A stretch of DNA of 18,225 nt from Candidatus Gastranaerophilales bacterium (GCA_900752845.1 CAADWU010000140.1:1-18225), one strand, 5' to 3'. Shown: positions 1 to 7,235, counted from the stretch's first letter. The notes: generated by a model from the letters alone, not told the origin. Numbers and translations: made by a program.

Positions 1-3
1 GAT

Positions 4-9
4 TATAAT
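4..9 (+). promoter_or_regulatory. -10 box candidate for hppA
   Basis: A perfect TATAAT lies about 60 bases before the hppA start. The matching -35 region would lie outside the window, so only half of the promoter can be seen. Confidence 0.35.
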
Positions 10-71
10 TTATGCAGATTATATTTAGTAGTATAGTAGTAGAGACAACTTATATTAGTGAAGGAGAAAAC

Positions 72-2501
72 ATGATTAAAAAATTAACTTCACCAAAAGC
101 ATTGTTTGCGATGTTTGCAGCTATGCTTATGGGAGTTTCGCCTGTTTTGGCAAGCGAAGCTGATTTGGTTGTTCCGGGTATCAAAGAAGCAAACCCAGAT
201 TTCTTTAATTATTTGGTTATCGGGATTGTAATTTCCGTTATCGGTTTGATATTCGGATTTATCGAATTTTTAAAAATTAAAAAATTGGATGTTCACACAT
301 CTATGGCTGAAGTAGGAAATACAATTTTTGAAACTTGTAAAACTTACTTAATCCAACAAGGTAAGTTTTTGCTTGTTTTAGAAGTATTAATCGGTCTTTG
401 TATCGCATTTTACTTCGGATACTTGCAGCATATGCCGTTAAGCAATGTATTGATTATTCTCGCTTGGTCAGTAATCGGTATTTTAGGCTCTTACGGTGTT
501 GCCTGGTTCGGTATCAGAATGAACACTTTAGCAAATTCAAGAACTGCTTTTGCAGCTCTTAAAGGCAATCCTTTGAATATTATGAACATTCCTTTAAAAG
601 CAGGTATGTCTATTGGTGTTTGCCTTGTATCAGTTGAACTTATTATGATGTTAATCATTTTATTATTTGTTCCTGGTGAAATTGCAGGTGCTTGCTTCAT
701 CGGTTTTGCTATCGGTGAATCTTTAGGTGCTTCTGCACTTCGTGTTGCAGGCGGTATCTTTACAAAAATCGCTGACATCGGTTCCGACCTTATGAAAATT
801 CAGTTCGGGATTAAAGAAGATGACCCGAGAAACCCGGGTGTAATTGCTGACTGTACCGGAGATAATGCAGGCGATTCAATAGGACCTACAGCTGACGGAT
901 TTGAAACTTACGGTGTAACAGGTGTTGCTCTTGTTTCATTTATTCTTCTTGCAGTTGCAGGTGCTGAAAATCAGGTTCAATTATTGACCTGGATTTTCGT
1001 AATGAGATTTTTAATGATTGTTACTTCAGTAGTTGCATACTGGATTAACGGCGTTATTGATAAATTCTATGCAGCAAAAACAGAAAAATTTGATTTTGAA
1101 AAACCATTAACAAATCTTGTTTGGTTAACATCAATTCTTTCAATTGCAATGACTTTTGTTGTAAGCCACTGGTTATTGGCAGATATGGGCGGTAACTTAT
1201 GGTTAGTACTTTCTGCAATTATTTCTTGCGGTACTTTAGGTGCGGCATTAATTCCGGAATTTACTAAAATCTTTACTTCACCAAAAGCAAAACATACTGA
1301 AGAAGTTGTAACTGCATCTCGTGAAGGCGGTGCTTCATTAACAATTCTTTCAGGTATCGTTGCAGGTAACTTCTCTGCTTTCTGGATTGGTATGGTAATC
1401 GTAATGTTAATGGCTATTGCATACGTTGCATCCGTACATATTCCTGAAGCTGTAATGATTTATCCGTCAGTATTTGCTTTCGGTCTTGTAGCATTCGGTT
1501 TCCTTGGAATGGGGCCTGTTACAATTGCTGTAGACTCTTACGGCCCTGTAACTGATAATGCTCAATCTGTTTATGAATTATCTTTAATCGAAGAAATTCC
1601 TAACGTAAAAGAAGAAATCGAAAAAGATTACGGTTTCAAACCTGATTTTGATAATGCTAAAAAATACTTAGAAGAAAATGACGGTGCAGGTAACACATTC
1701 AAAGCAACATCTAAACCTGTATTAATCGGTACAGCTGTTGTTGGTGCTACAACTATGATTTTCTCATTAATCTTAGTTATTAAATCTACATTGGGTATTG
1801 AACCTGAAATGATTTTGAATATGTTAAATCCATATACATTGCTTGGCTTGTTATCAGGCGGTGCTGTTATTTACTGGTTCTCAGGAGCTTCTATGCAGGC
1901 TGTTACAACAGGTGCATATTCTGCAACAGAGTACATTAAAGATAACATCAAACTTGATGATGCAAATTCAAAATCAGCTAACGTAGCAAATTCAAAAGAA
2001 GTAGTAAAAATTTGTACACAATATGCACAAAAAGGTATGGTAAATATCTTTATAGCATTGTTTGCATTTGCTCTTGCTTTTGCATGTCTTTCAGCTCCTT
2101 GCTGTTCAACATCAGCACCTGTAGCATTCTTTGTAAGCTACTTGATTGCAATTGCCGTATTCGGCTTGTTCCAGGCTGTATTTATGGCAAACGCAGGCGG
2201 ATGTTGGGATAACGCTAAGAAAATCGTAGAAGTGGATTTACAGGAAAAAGGAACTCCGCTTCACGAAGCAACTGTTGTAGGCGATACTGTTGGTGATCCT
2301 TTTAAAGATACATCTTCAGTAGCAATGAATCCTATTATTAAGTTCACAACTTTATTCGGTCTTCTTGCTATGGAAATCGCTATTTCTGAAAGCTTCAGAA
2401 ATGTTGCTCCGATTGCAGGCTGGATATTCTTAGTAATAGCATTAATTTTCGTAGTACGTTCATTCTATGCTATGAGAATTCCTGTAAAATCAGAAAAATA
2501 G
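72..2501 (+). CDS. hppA: Membrane-bound proton/sodium-translocating pyrophosphatase
   Basis: This integral membrane enzyme couples hydrolysis of pyrophosphate to phosphate with H+ or Na+ pumping across the membrane. The 809-residue polytopic protein carries the family's acidic substrate and Mg2+ motifs: DDPRNP (about residues 250-255), GDNAGD (263-268) and VGDTVGDPFKDTS (about 736-748). GNTFKATSK (540-548) has Lys at the position where K+-independent members have Lys, so K+ independence is likely, but the pumped ion cannot be assigned. I chose the ATG at 72 because AAGGAG sits at 61-66; an in-frame ATG at 12 has no such site. The N-terminus (MIKKLTSPKALF, then a hydrophobic stretch ending PVLASEA) looks like a cleavable signal peptide. 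The gene appears monocistronic, ending in a terminator. Confidence 0.95.
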   Translation: MIKKLTSPKALFAMFAAMLMGVSPVLASEADLVVPGIKEANPDFFNYLVIGIVISVIGLIFGFIEFLKIKKLDVHTSMAEVGNTIFETCKTYLIQQGKFLLVLEVLIGLCIAFYFGYLQHMPLSNVLIILAWSVIGILGSYGVAWFGIRMNTLANSRTAFAALKGNPLNIMNIPLKAGMSIGVCLVSVELIMMLIILLFVPGEIAGACFIGFAIGESLGASALRVAGGIFTKIADIGSDLMKIQFGIKEDDPRNPGVIADCTGDNAGDSIGPTADGFETYGVTGVALVSFILLAVAGAENQVQLLTWIFVMRFLMIVTSVVAYWINGVIDKFYAAKTEKFDFEKPLTNLVWLTSILSIAMTFVVSHWLLADMGGNLWLVLSAIISCGTLGAALIPEFTKIFTSPKAKHTEEVVTASREGGASLTILSGIVAGNFSAFWIGMVIVMLMAIAYVASVHIPEAVMIYPSVFAFGLVAFGFLGMGPVTIAVDSYGPVTDNAQSVYELSLIEEIPNVKEEIEKDYGFKPDFDNAKKYLEENDGAGNTFKATSKPVLIGTAVVGATTMIFSLILVIKSTLGIEPEMILNMLNPYTLLGLLSGGAVIYWFSGASMQAVTTGAYSATEYIKDNIKLDDANSKSANVANSKEVVKICTQYAQKGMVNIFIALFAFALAFACLSAPCCSTSAPVAFFVSYLIAIAVFGLFQAVFMANAGGCWDNAKKIVEVDLQEKGTPLHEATVVGDTVGDPFKDTSSVAMNPIIKFTTLFGLLAMEIAISESFRNVAPIAGWIFLVIALIFVVRSFYAMRIPVKSEK

Positions 2502-2522
2502 GGAAATGAGTATATCTCATAA

Positions 2523-2556
2523 AAAACTGCCTCACTTGAAAAAGCGGGGCAGTTTT
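2523..2556 (+). terminator. Intrinsic terminator after hppA
   Basis: The inverted repeat AAAACTGCC ... GGCAGTTTT (2523-2531 and 2548-2556) ends in a T run. The -35 element of the next gene's promoter (TTGAAA, 2536-2541) lies in its loop, so the end of hppA transcription and the start of prepilin L1 transcription overlap physically. Confidence 0.7.
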
Positions 2557-2564
2557 GTTATAAT
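2536..2564 (+). promoter_or_regulatory. Promoter of prepilin locus L1
   Basis: TTGAAA (2536-2541), a 17-base spacer and TATAAT (2559-2564), preceded by TG as in an extended -10 (TGTTATAAT). The same TTGAAA/TATAAT pair stands before L3, L4 and L5 with 16-base spacers. Confidence 0.65.
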
Positions 2565-2583
2565 TAAAAAATAAATGAAAAGA

Positions 2584-2601
2584 GGCAGCGAAGCTGCTTT
2601 C
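2584..2601 (+). repeat. Hairpin repeat in the L1 5' UTR
   Basis: GGCAGCGAAGCTGCTTTC contains the perfect stem GCAGC-GAA-GCTGC. An identical 18-base copy lies in the 5' UTR of L3 at 11027-11044. L4 and L5 lack it, so the L1 and L3 leaders are about 35 bases longer. Confidence 0.75.
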
Positions 2602-2627
2602 AATATTGGTCAAAGAAAGGAGCATTT

Positions 2628-3565
2628 ATGAAAAAGTATAGTAAAGAAGCTGTTACGTCAATTGGCAAAGCTTTGAAAGAGCCCCAATGTGGCGGGCAAG
2701 CAGCTATGCTTGGGGGGGGGGCAACCGTTTAAGCTCCTATAGTAAGGGTTTCACTTTAGCAGAGGATGCTACGCATGTAGCTAGGTTAGAAGATAATCGT
2801 TTTAGTGCGTTTACCTTGGCGGAAGTATTGGTCACTTTAGGTATAATCGGTGTAGTAGCAGCAATTACTATGCCTGTTTTGATACAAAAACATCAAAAAA
2901 TGGTTCTAAAACAGCAGTTTAAAAAGTCCTATTCTGTTATGCAGCAGGCTTATCAAAAGGTTTATGCCGATTTAGGATACAATCTCGAATGTTATTACTG
3001 GGATAAAAATCCTTATGGAAATTCTGTCTGTACAAAATACAATGATGCAGGTATATGTATAGAAAGTACACTTGCTGACGGTTCGCCAAAACCTGCAGAT
3101 TATGGTGGAAGATTTGATGAATGCGGCATTTTTATGTCACATTTAGAAAAAAATCTGAATATATTAAAAAAATGCAATGGTAATGCTTATTCGGATAAAT
3201 GCATACCGAAATATAAAGGTTTAGACACATATTACAAAGATCAGGATGATAGTTTAACCGACGATTATTTAGCTCAAAAAACAAGAGGATGTCAGAACTG
3301 GAACCAAAAAGCAATTGAAAAAGATCGTATAGTGTATGTTTTAAGTGATGGTACGATAATACTTTTATACAGTAGCGGACCAAGTTTGTTTGCAATTGAT
3401 GTCAACGGCATGAAAGGTCCTAATAAATGGGGGCATGATTTATTTGCATTCGGTACAAGAGGAGGTGTAAATAAAGCCTCATATATTGCCACAAATTTAT
3501 CGTGCAACCCGACTGAAGCAGGTGGAATGTCAACAACAAGCATGCTTTTAAATTCTTATAAATAA
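2628..3565 (+). CDS. Type IV pilin-like prepilin L1, out of frame at a G10 tract
   Basis: Predicted prepilin-type N-terminal methylation protein, exported and assembled by a type IV pilus or type II secretion-like machine. The ATG at 2628 follows AGGAGC (2618-2623). The leader MKKYSKEAV... enters ten G at 2712-2721 and stops at TAA 2730-2732. One more G joins it to NRLSSYSKG/FTLAE and then to a second AFTLAEVLVTLGIIGVV helix. As written, the body frame is reachable only from an ATG at 2687, which lacks a convincing ribosome-binding site. The body has six or more Cys and an IDVNGMKGPNKWG loop typical of this pseudopilin group. The leader is about 63 bases longer than in L3-L5. A 19-bp hairpin follows the stop. 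Function of the filament is unknown. Confidence 0.8.
2712..2721 (+). repeat. Poly-G tract (G10) of L1
   Basis: Ten consecutive G starting on a codon boundary, 84 bases after the A of the ATG. Ten G leads to GCA ACC GTT TAA; eleven or eight G opens the prepilin frame; twelve or nine G leads to a TAG at 2740-2742. Confidence 0.95.
2768..2781 (+). repeat. Palindrome between duplicated FTLAE motifs, L1
   Basis: GCTACGCATGTAGC has arms GCTAC/GTAGC. It lies within the coding segment FTLAEDATHVARLEDNRF that separates the two FTLAE motifs. A related palindrome, GCTACGCACGTAGC, occupies the same place in L5 (18170-18183). Confidence 0.6.
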
Positions 3566-3604
3566 ATGTTAAAGGCTCTTTTTATAAGAGCCTTTAACAT
3601 TTAT
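3562..3604 (+). terminator. Long hairpin after prepilin L1
   Basis: A perfect 19-bp inverted repeat (3562-3580 and 3586-3604) with the loop TTTAT overlaps the L1 stop codon. It contains the AAAGGCTCTT/AAGAGCCTTT core usual for terminators here. No long T run follows it, so it may also act as an mRNA-stabilising or bidirectional end. Confidence 0.75.
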
Positions 3605-3605
3605 G

Positions 3606-3634
3606 TTTGTGCTACTATTAAATCATAATATAAT
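3606..3634 (+). promoter_or_regulatory. Promoter candidate for the activase gene
   Basis: TATAAT at 3629-3634 with a weak TTTGTG at 3606-3611 (17-base spacer). The expected transcript start leaves only about ten bases before the ATG, enough for the GGAAGGA ribosome-binding site. Confidence 0.4.
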
Positions 3635-3651
3635 TTAATAGAGGGAAGGAA

Positions 3652-4656
3652 ATGAGTTTAACAGTATACTTAGGGATAGACGTAGGATCAGTAACAACAA
3701 AGCTTGCACTTGTAGATGAAAAAGGCAAATATGTAGACAGCTATATGCTTAGAACAGCCGGTAAACCTGTAATTGCAGTACAAAAAGGTTTAAATGAACT
3801 TTTTGCACAGAAGCTGACAGACTATAATGTTATGGGTGTCGGCACAACAGGTTCGGGTCGTAACCTTGCAGGAGCTTTAGTAGGTGCTGATGTTATCAAA
3901 AACGAAATTACAGCACATGCTGTTGCGGCAAGTATTAATGTTCCGGGTGTACAAACTATTCTTGAAATCGGAGGACAGGACAGTAAAATTATTATTCTTC
4001 GTGACGGTATTGTTACTGATTTTGCCATGAATACTGTATGTGCAGCAGGCACAGGAAGTTTTCTTGACCAGCAGGCTAACAGACTTAACGTTCCAATTCA
4101 GGACTTCGGCTCAACTGCATTAAAATCATCCAACCCTGCACGTATTGCAGGAAGATGCGGTGTGTTTGCAGAAAGTGACTTAATCCACAAACAACAATTA
4201 GGTTATCCTGTTGAAGATTTATTATACGGATTATGCCAGGCTTTGGTTAGAAACTACTTGTCTAACCTTGCTTTAGGTAAAGAACTTCTTCCTGTATTCT
4301 CATTCCAGGGCGGAGTAGCTACAAATTCAGGTATGGTAAAAGCATTTGAAGAAGCTCTTGGACATAAAGTTATAGTTCCTGAAAATCACCAGACAATGGG
4401 TGCTATCGGTGCTGCTTTGCTTGCAATGGAAAATCACCAGTATACAGAAGCACAAACTAAATTCAAAGGCTGGCAGGTAGGCGAAATGCATTTCCACTCA
4501 ATAACTTGTGATTGTACAGGATGTTCAAACAACTGTGAAGTTATTACAATTGTTGAAGGCGAACAGGAAATCCAGCATGTAGAAAAGATTAAAGATATTA
4601 AGGGCAATATTATTGCACGCTGGGGCGGTACTTGCGGAAGATGGGATATCTCCTAA
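3652..4656 (+). CDS. Acyl-CoA dehydratase activase (BadF/BadG/HgdC family)
   Basis: ASKHA-fold ATPase of the family that uses ATP and a bridging [4Fe-4S] cluster to inject an electron into 2-hydroxyacyl-CoA dehydratases or benzoyl-CoA reductases. Visible motifs: phosphate loop GIDVGSVTTK (8-17), EIGGQDSK (105-112), cluster Cys130 (NTVCAAGTGSF) and Cys169 (RCGVFAESD), which match the two HgdC cluster ligands, and FQGGVATN (218-225). A C-terminal extension adds CDCTGCSNNC (286-295) and GGTCGRW (325-331). It resembles the linker found in much longer activase-dehydratase fusions, yet the protein stops at 334 residues. No dehydratase subunit is nearby, so its partner and substrate are unknown. Start supported by GGAAGGA. 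The next gene is convergent, 9 bases away. Confidence 0.85.
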   Translation: MSLTVYLGIDVGSVTTKLALVDEKGKYVDSYMLRTAGKPVIAVQKGLNELFAQKLTDYNVMGVGTTGSGRNLAGALVGADVIKNEITAHAVAASINVPGVQTILEIGGQDSKIIILRDGIVTDFAMNTVCAAGTGSFLDQQANRLNVPIQDFGSTALKSSNPARIAGRCGVFAESDLIHKQQLGYPVEDLLYGLCQALVRNYLSNLALGKELLPVFSFQGGVATNSGMVKAFEEALGHKVIVPENHQTMGAIGAALLAMENHQYTEAQTKFKGWQVGEMHFHSITCDCTGCSNNCEVITIVEGEQEIQHVEKIKDIKGNIIARWGGTCGRWDIS

Positions 4657-4665
4657 TAAAAGCAG

Positions 4666-5424
4666 TTATCTGCGTTTAAAGTTTCCGTTAGCCCAAGCAT
4701 ACAGGCTTTCCATGTTGTCAAATTCTTTTTGGAATTTCGGATTGTTATTGAATTCAATAACATATTTATCATTCTGTGTAAAAGCATGACCAACAACTTT
4801 ATTTGGTTTTGAGTGACTGTAGCCGTAAATGATAGTATTTCTTTCAGTTGTTGTTGTTTTAGGAAGATTATCACCATAAAGCTCTGTAACTCTTTTGGAT
4901 GTTTTGTTGTCTTTGTCTGCGACTTCTATTGTTCTTGTAAATCCCGTTGGTATTCCTGCGGATGTTTCTGTAACAAGTGAACCTTTTAATTGTTTCAGAA
5001 GGTTGCCGTCTTTATCAAATACTATTTTTTTCTTAAAAGTGTTGCCTGCATTATCGCCAAAATATTCTACTTTAGTTCTGCCGTTTTTCATAACGGTAAT
5101 TAATCTTTCTGAAAACTCTTTAGTGTTTGCTTCTAATTTTTTCAAAGATGAAAGTATTTTAGGATTAATTTTATCTAAGACTTCTTTAGAAGTTTTATCA
5201 ACAATTTGCGATATTTCTTCAGCATCTTGCTTACCTGCGATTAGATTAGTTTCAGCAGGCTTTTTCCCTTTTGTAATGTAATATACTGCAAGCAAAGCAA
5301 CTCCGGCTACAGCAGTACCGATTGCAAGTTTTAAGGTTGTATTTGACTTTTCTTTTATTTCGTCTTTGTAGGCATCTTTCTGCCCGTTAAAATATATTTG
5401 ATTACCGACAGGAGATATTTTCAT
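4666..5424 (-). CDS. Membrane-anchored hypothetical protein
   Basis: A 252-residue protein of unknown function. I start it at the ATG at 5424 (MKISPVGNQIYFNG) because AAAAAGGA lies about nine bases upstream; a longer version from 5451 is possible. Residues about 29-50 (TLKLAIGTAVAGVALLAVYY) form one membrane segment followed by basic TKGKK, suggesting an N-terminal anchor. A charged, helix-prone stretch follows (about 60-100). The C-terminal half contains strand-rich turns such as VEYFGDNAGN and IVFDKDGNL that recall tandem beta-hairpin repeats. Short N-termini of this style are, as far as I recall, common in small Gastranaerophilales proteins. It faces away from the YkgJ-like gene and converges on the activase gene. 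No enzyme motif is visible. Confidence 0.75.
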   Translation of the reverse strand: MKISPVGNQIYFNGQKDAYKDEIKEKSNTTLKLAIGTAVAGVALLAVYYITKGKKPAETNLIAGKQDAEEISQIVDKTSKEVLDKINPKILSSLKKLEANTKEFSERLITVMKNGRTKVEYFGDNAGNTFKKKIVFDKDGNLLKQLKGSLVTETSAGIPTGFTRTIEVADKDNKTSKRVTELYGDNLPKTTTTERNTIIYGYSHSKPNKVVGHAFTQNDKYVIEFNNNPKFQKEFDNMESLYAWANGNFKRR

Positions 5425-5494
5425 AAATAAAAATCCTTTTTGTTTATACATTTTAAAACGGAAAGTTTTGATAATTGACTTTTTACGGGAAATT

Positions 5495-5523
5495 TTTACA
5501 TTCCTTAAAATTCGTGATATTAT
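5495..5523 (+). promoter_or_regulatory. Promoter candidate giving a leaderless transcript
   Basis: TTTACA (5495-5500), a 17-base spacer and TATTAT (5518-5523). The ATG at 5530 begins only six bases after the -10 box, where transcription should start, and no Shine-Dalgarno sequence precedes it. The second YkgJ-type gene (13310) has the same geometry. Confidence 0.45.
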
Positions 5524-5529
5524 CTAAGT

Positions 5530-6204
5530 ATGAGCGATTTGAATGCAGCAGTAAATAATATGAAAAAGAAGTATCGTGAGATATTTTTAACGTCTGTTAA
5601 AGCCATACAAAAACGTGTTGATGAAATAAAACCTGACTGTGTCGGAGATATTTTTGATACTTATGCAAAAGGTTCAGACGGATATAAATGGCAGGAAGCT
5701 GTATTAAAAATGTTTGAGGATGATATATCACATGAAATTTACAGAAAATGGAAAGAAATTCTTGCTTACCGGGACAAATTTAGCTGTAAAGGCTGTGCTA
5801 CCTGCTGTAATCTTGCTTGCAGCGAGTTTTCACCCGAAGAATTAAAAGAAAAAGCTTCAAAAGGAGATAAATTTGCAACACAATTTTTAAGTGTATTTAT
5901 ACCTTATGAAACTCAAAAAGAAGCAGAAAAAATTTATCCGCAATATTTGAAATTGCTTGATGACACTATAAGCGATAAAGTTTATTTTTATCATTGTCCG
6001 AAACTGACAGAATGCAAGCGTTGTTCTGATTATGAAAACCGTCCCGAAATATGCAGGGTTTTTCCTGATAATCCTTTGAGCATTCTGCCTGAAAGCTGTG
6101 GTTTTTATGAATGGAGAAAAGAGGTTGAACCTGTTGCATTGATGCTTCATTCAATGGTAGAAATAATCGATTATTATAAGACTAACATCCCCGTTAAAAA
6201 GTAA
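5530..6204 (+). CDS. YkgJ-family cysteine-cluster protein
   Basis: A 224-residue protein of the YkgJ/UPF0153 family, putative zinc or iron-sulfur binding proteins without a firmly known reaction. The signature is present: FSCKGCATCCNLAC gives Cys86, 89, 92, 93 and 97, and a second cluster in HCPKLTECKRCSDYENRPEICRVFP gives Cys156, 162, 165 and 175, with Cys190 in PESCGF. The first 80 residues are a helical, charged N-terminal region absent from the shorter paralogue at 13310. There is no Shine-Dalgarno sequence and the -10 box abuts the start, suggesting a leaderless mRNA. rlmN begins 11 bases after the stop, so the two are probably cotranscribed. RlmN is a radical SAM iron-sulfur enzyme, but a functional link is only inference. 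Confidence 0.85.
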   Translation: MSDLNAAVNNMKKKYREIFLTSVKAIQKRVDEIKPDCVGDIFDTYAKGSDGYKWQEAVLKMFEDDISHEIYRKWKEILAYRDKFSCKGCATCCNLACSEFSPEELKEKASKGDKFATQFLSVFIPYETQKEAEKIYPQYLKLLDDTISDKVYFYHCPKLTECKRCSDYENRPEICRVFPDNPLSILPESCGFYEWRKEVEPVALMLHSMVEIIDYYKTNIPVKK

Positions 6205-6215
6205 AAGGAAACATC

Positions 6216-7235
6216 ATGGAAGTACTATCAGGACTTAATCTTGAAGAAATTCAGAAAATAACTGACAAGCTGCACGCTTCAAAATTTCGTGCAAGACAAA
6301 TTCATAACTGGATTTATTTAAAATCAGTGAAAAGTATAGATGATATGACAGATTTATCAGTCAAATTTCGGGAGGAATTAAAGCAAGCTGCATCCGTAAC
6401 TGATACCAAAATCAAAGTAAAACAGGTGAGCAGTGACGGGACAATAAAGTATCTTTTGGAATTCCCCGACGGTGAATGCGTAGAAACAGTTCTGATGCGT
6501 TTTGACAATCGTGCAAATTTGACTGCCTGTGTAAGTTCGCAGGTAGGCTGTGCCGTTAACTGTTCTTTTTGTGCAACAGGTAAACGGGGATTTATAAGAA
6601 ACCTTTCATATAAAGAGATTATTGAACAGGTTCTGACAATTCAAAGAGATACAGGTTTAAAGGTCACAAATGTCGTGTTTATGGGACAGGGAGAACCGCT
6701 TTTAAACCTTGAAAATGTATTAAAAGCAATGGAAATTTTTAACGAAAATTTTCAAATAGGAGCAAGACGTCTTACTCTTTCAACATCAGGAATTGTGCCT
6801 AAAATCAATGAGCTGGCTAATCTTGATATGCAGTCAACTCTGGCAATCTCGCTTCATGCGCCTAATCATGAAATAAGAAGTAAAATTATGCAGATTGAAA
6901 ACAAGTATCCTATGCCTGAATTAAAAAAAGCTTTAAAAAATTATGTTGAAAAAACAGGCAGAAGAATTACAATTGAATATCTTTTGATAAAAGACTTAAA
7001 TGATACTTTAGAAAGTGCAAAGCAGCTTGTGGATTACCTAAGAGATATTAAGTGCAACATTAACTTAATTCCTTATAATCCTACAGAAAAAAATGACTAC
7101 CAAAAGCCTTCCAACAATTCTATAATGCGTTTTAAATCATTGTTGGAGCAATCCGGTAAAAAGGTTACCGTCCGTCTGGAACGGGGCGCAGACATTGATG
7201 CTGCCTGCGGTCAGCTTAGAGGAAAGGTTAATTAA
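6216..7235 (+). CDS. rlmN: 23S rRNA A2503 / tRNA A37 C2-methyltransferase (radical SAM)
   Basis: RlmN methylates C2 of A2503 in 23S rRNA, and in some bacteria A37 of tRNAs, using two SAM molecules and a [4Fe-4S] cluster. The 339-residue length is normal. The radical SAM motif CAVNCSFC gives cluster ligands Cys112, Cys116 and Cys119. The C-terminal Cys331 in AACGQL is the methyl-carrying cysteine position. VFMGQGEPLLN (SAM binding) and STSGIVPKI are also typical. The start is supported by AAAGGAAA. It sits in a probable operon behind the YkgJ-like gene. Its TAA overlaps the stop codon of the convergent prepilin L2 by four bases, so there is no room for a terminator between them. Confidence 0.96.
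   Translation: MEVLSGLNLEEIQKITDKLHASKFRARQIHNWIYLKSVKSIDDMTDLSVKFREELKQAASVTDTKIKVKQVSSDGTIKYLLEFPDGECVETVLMRFDNRANLTACVSSQVGCAVNCSFCATGKRGFIRNLSYKEIIEQVLTIQRDTGLKVTNVVFMGQGEPLLNLENVLKAMEIFNENFQIGARRLTLSTSGIVPKINELANLDMQSTLAISLHAPNHEIRSKIMQIENKYPMPELKKALKNYVEKTGRRITIEYLLIKDLNDTLESAKQLVDYLRDIKCNINLIPYNPTEKNDYQKPSNNSIMRFKSLLEQSGKKVTVRLERGADIDAACGQLRGKVN

Noticed and set aside
12..71. Upstream ATG extending hppA by 20 residues
   Set aside because: No Shine-Dalgarno site, and the extension would place a polar stretch ahead of the signal peptide; the ATG at 72 has AAGGAG.
2628..3565. Treating the prepilin loci as plain pseudogenes
   Set aside because: All five break at the same homopolymer in the same way, and their bodies are otherwise intact with promoters and terminators; random decay would not do this.
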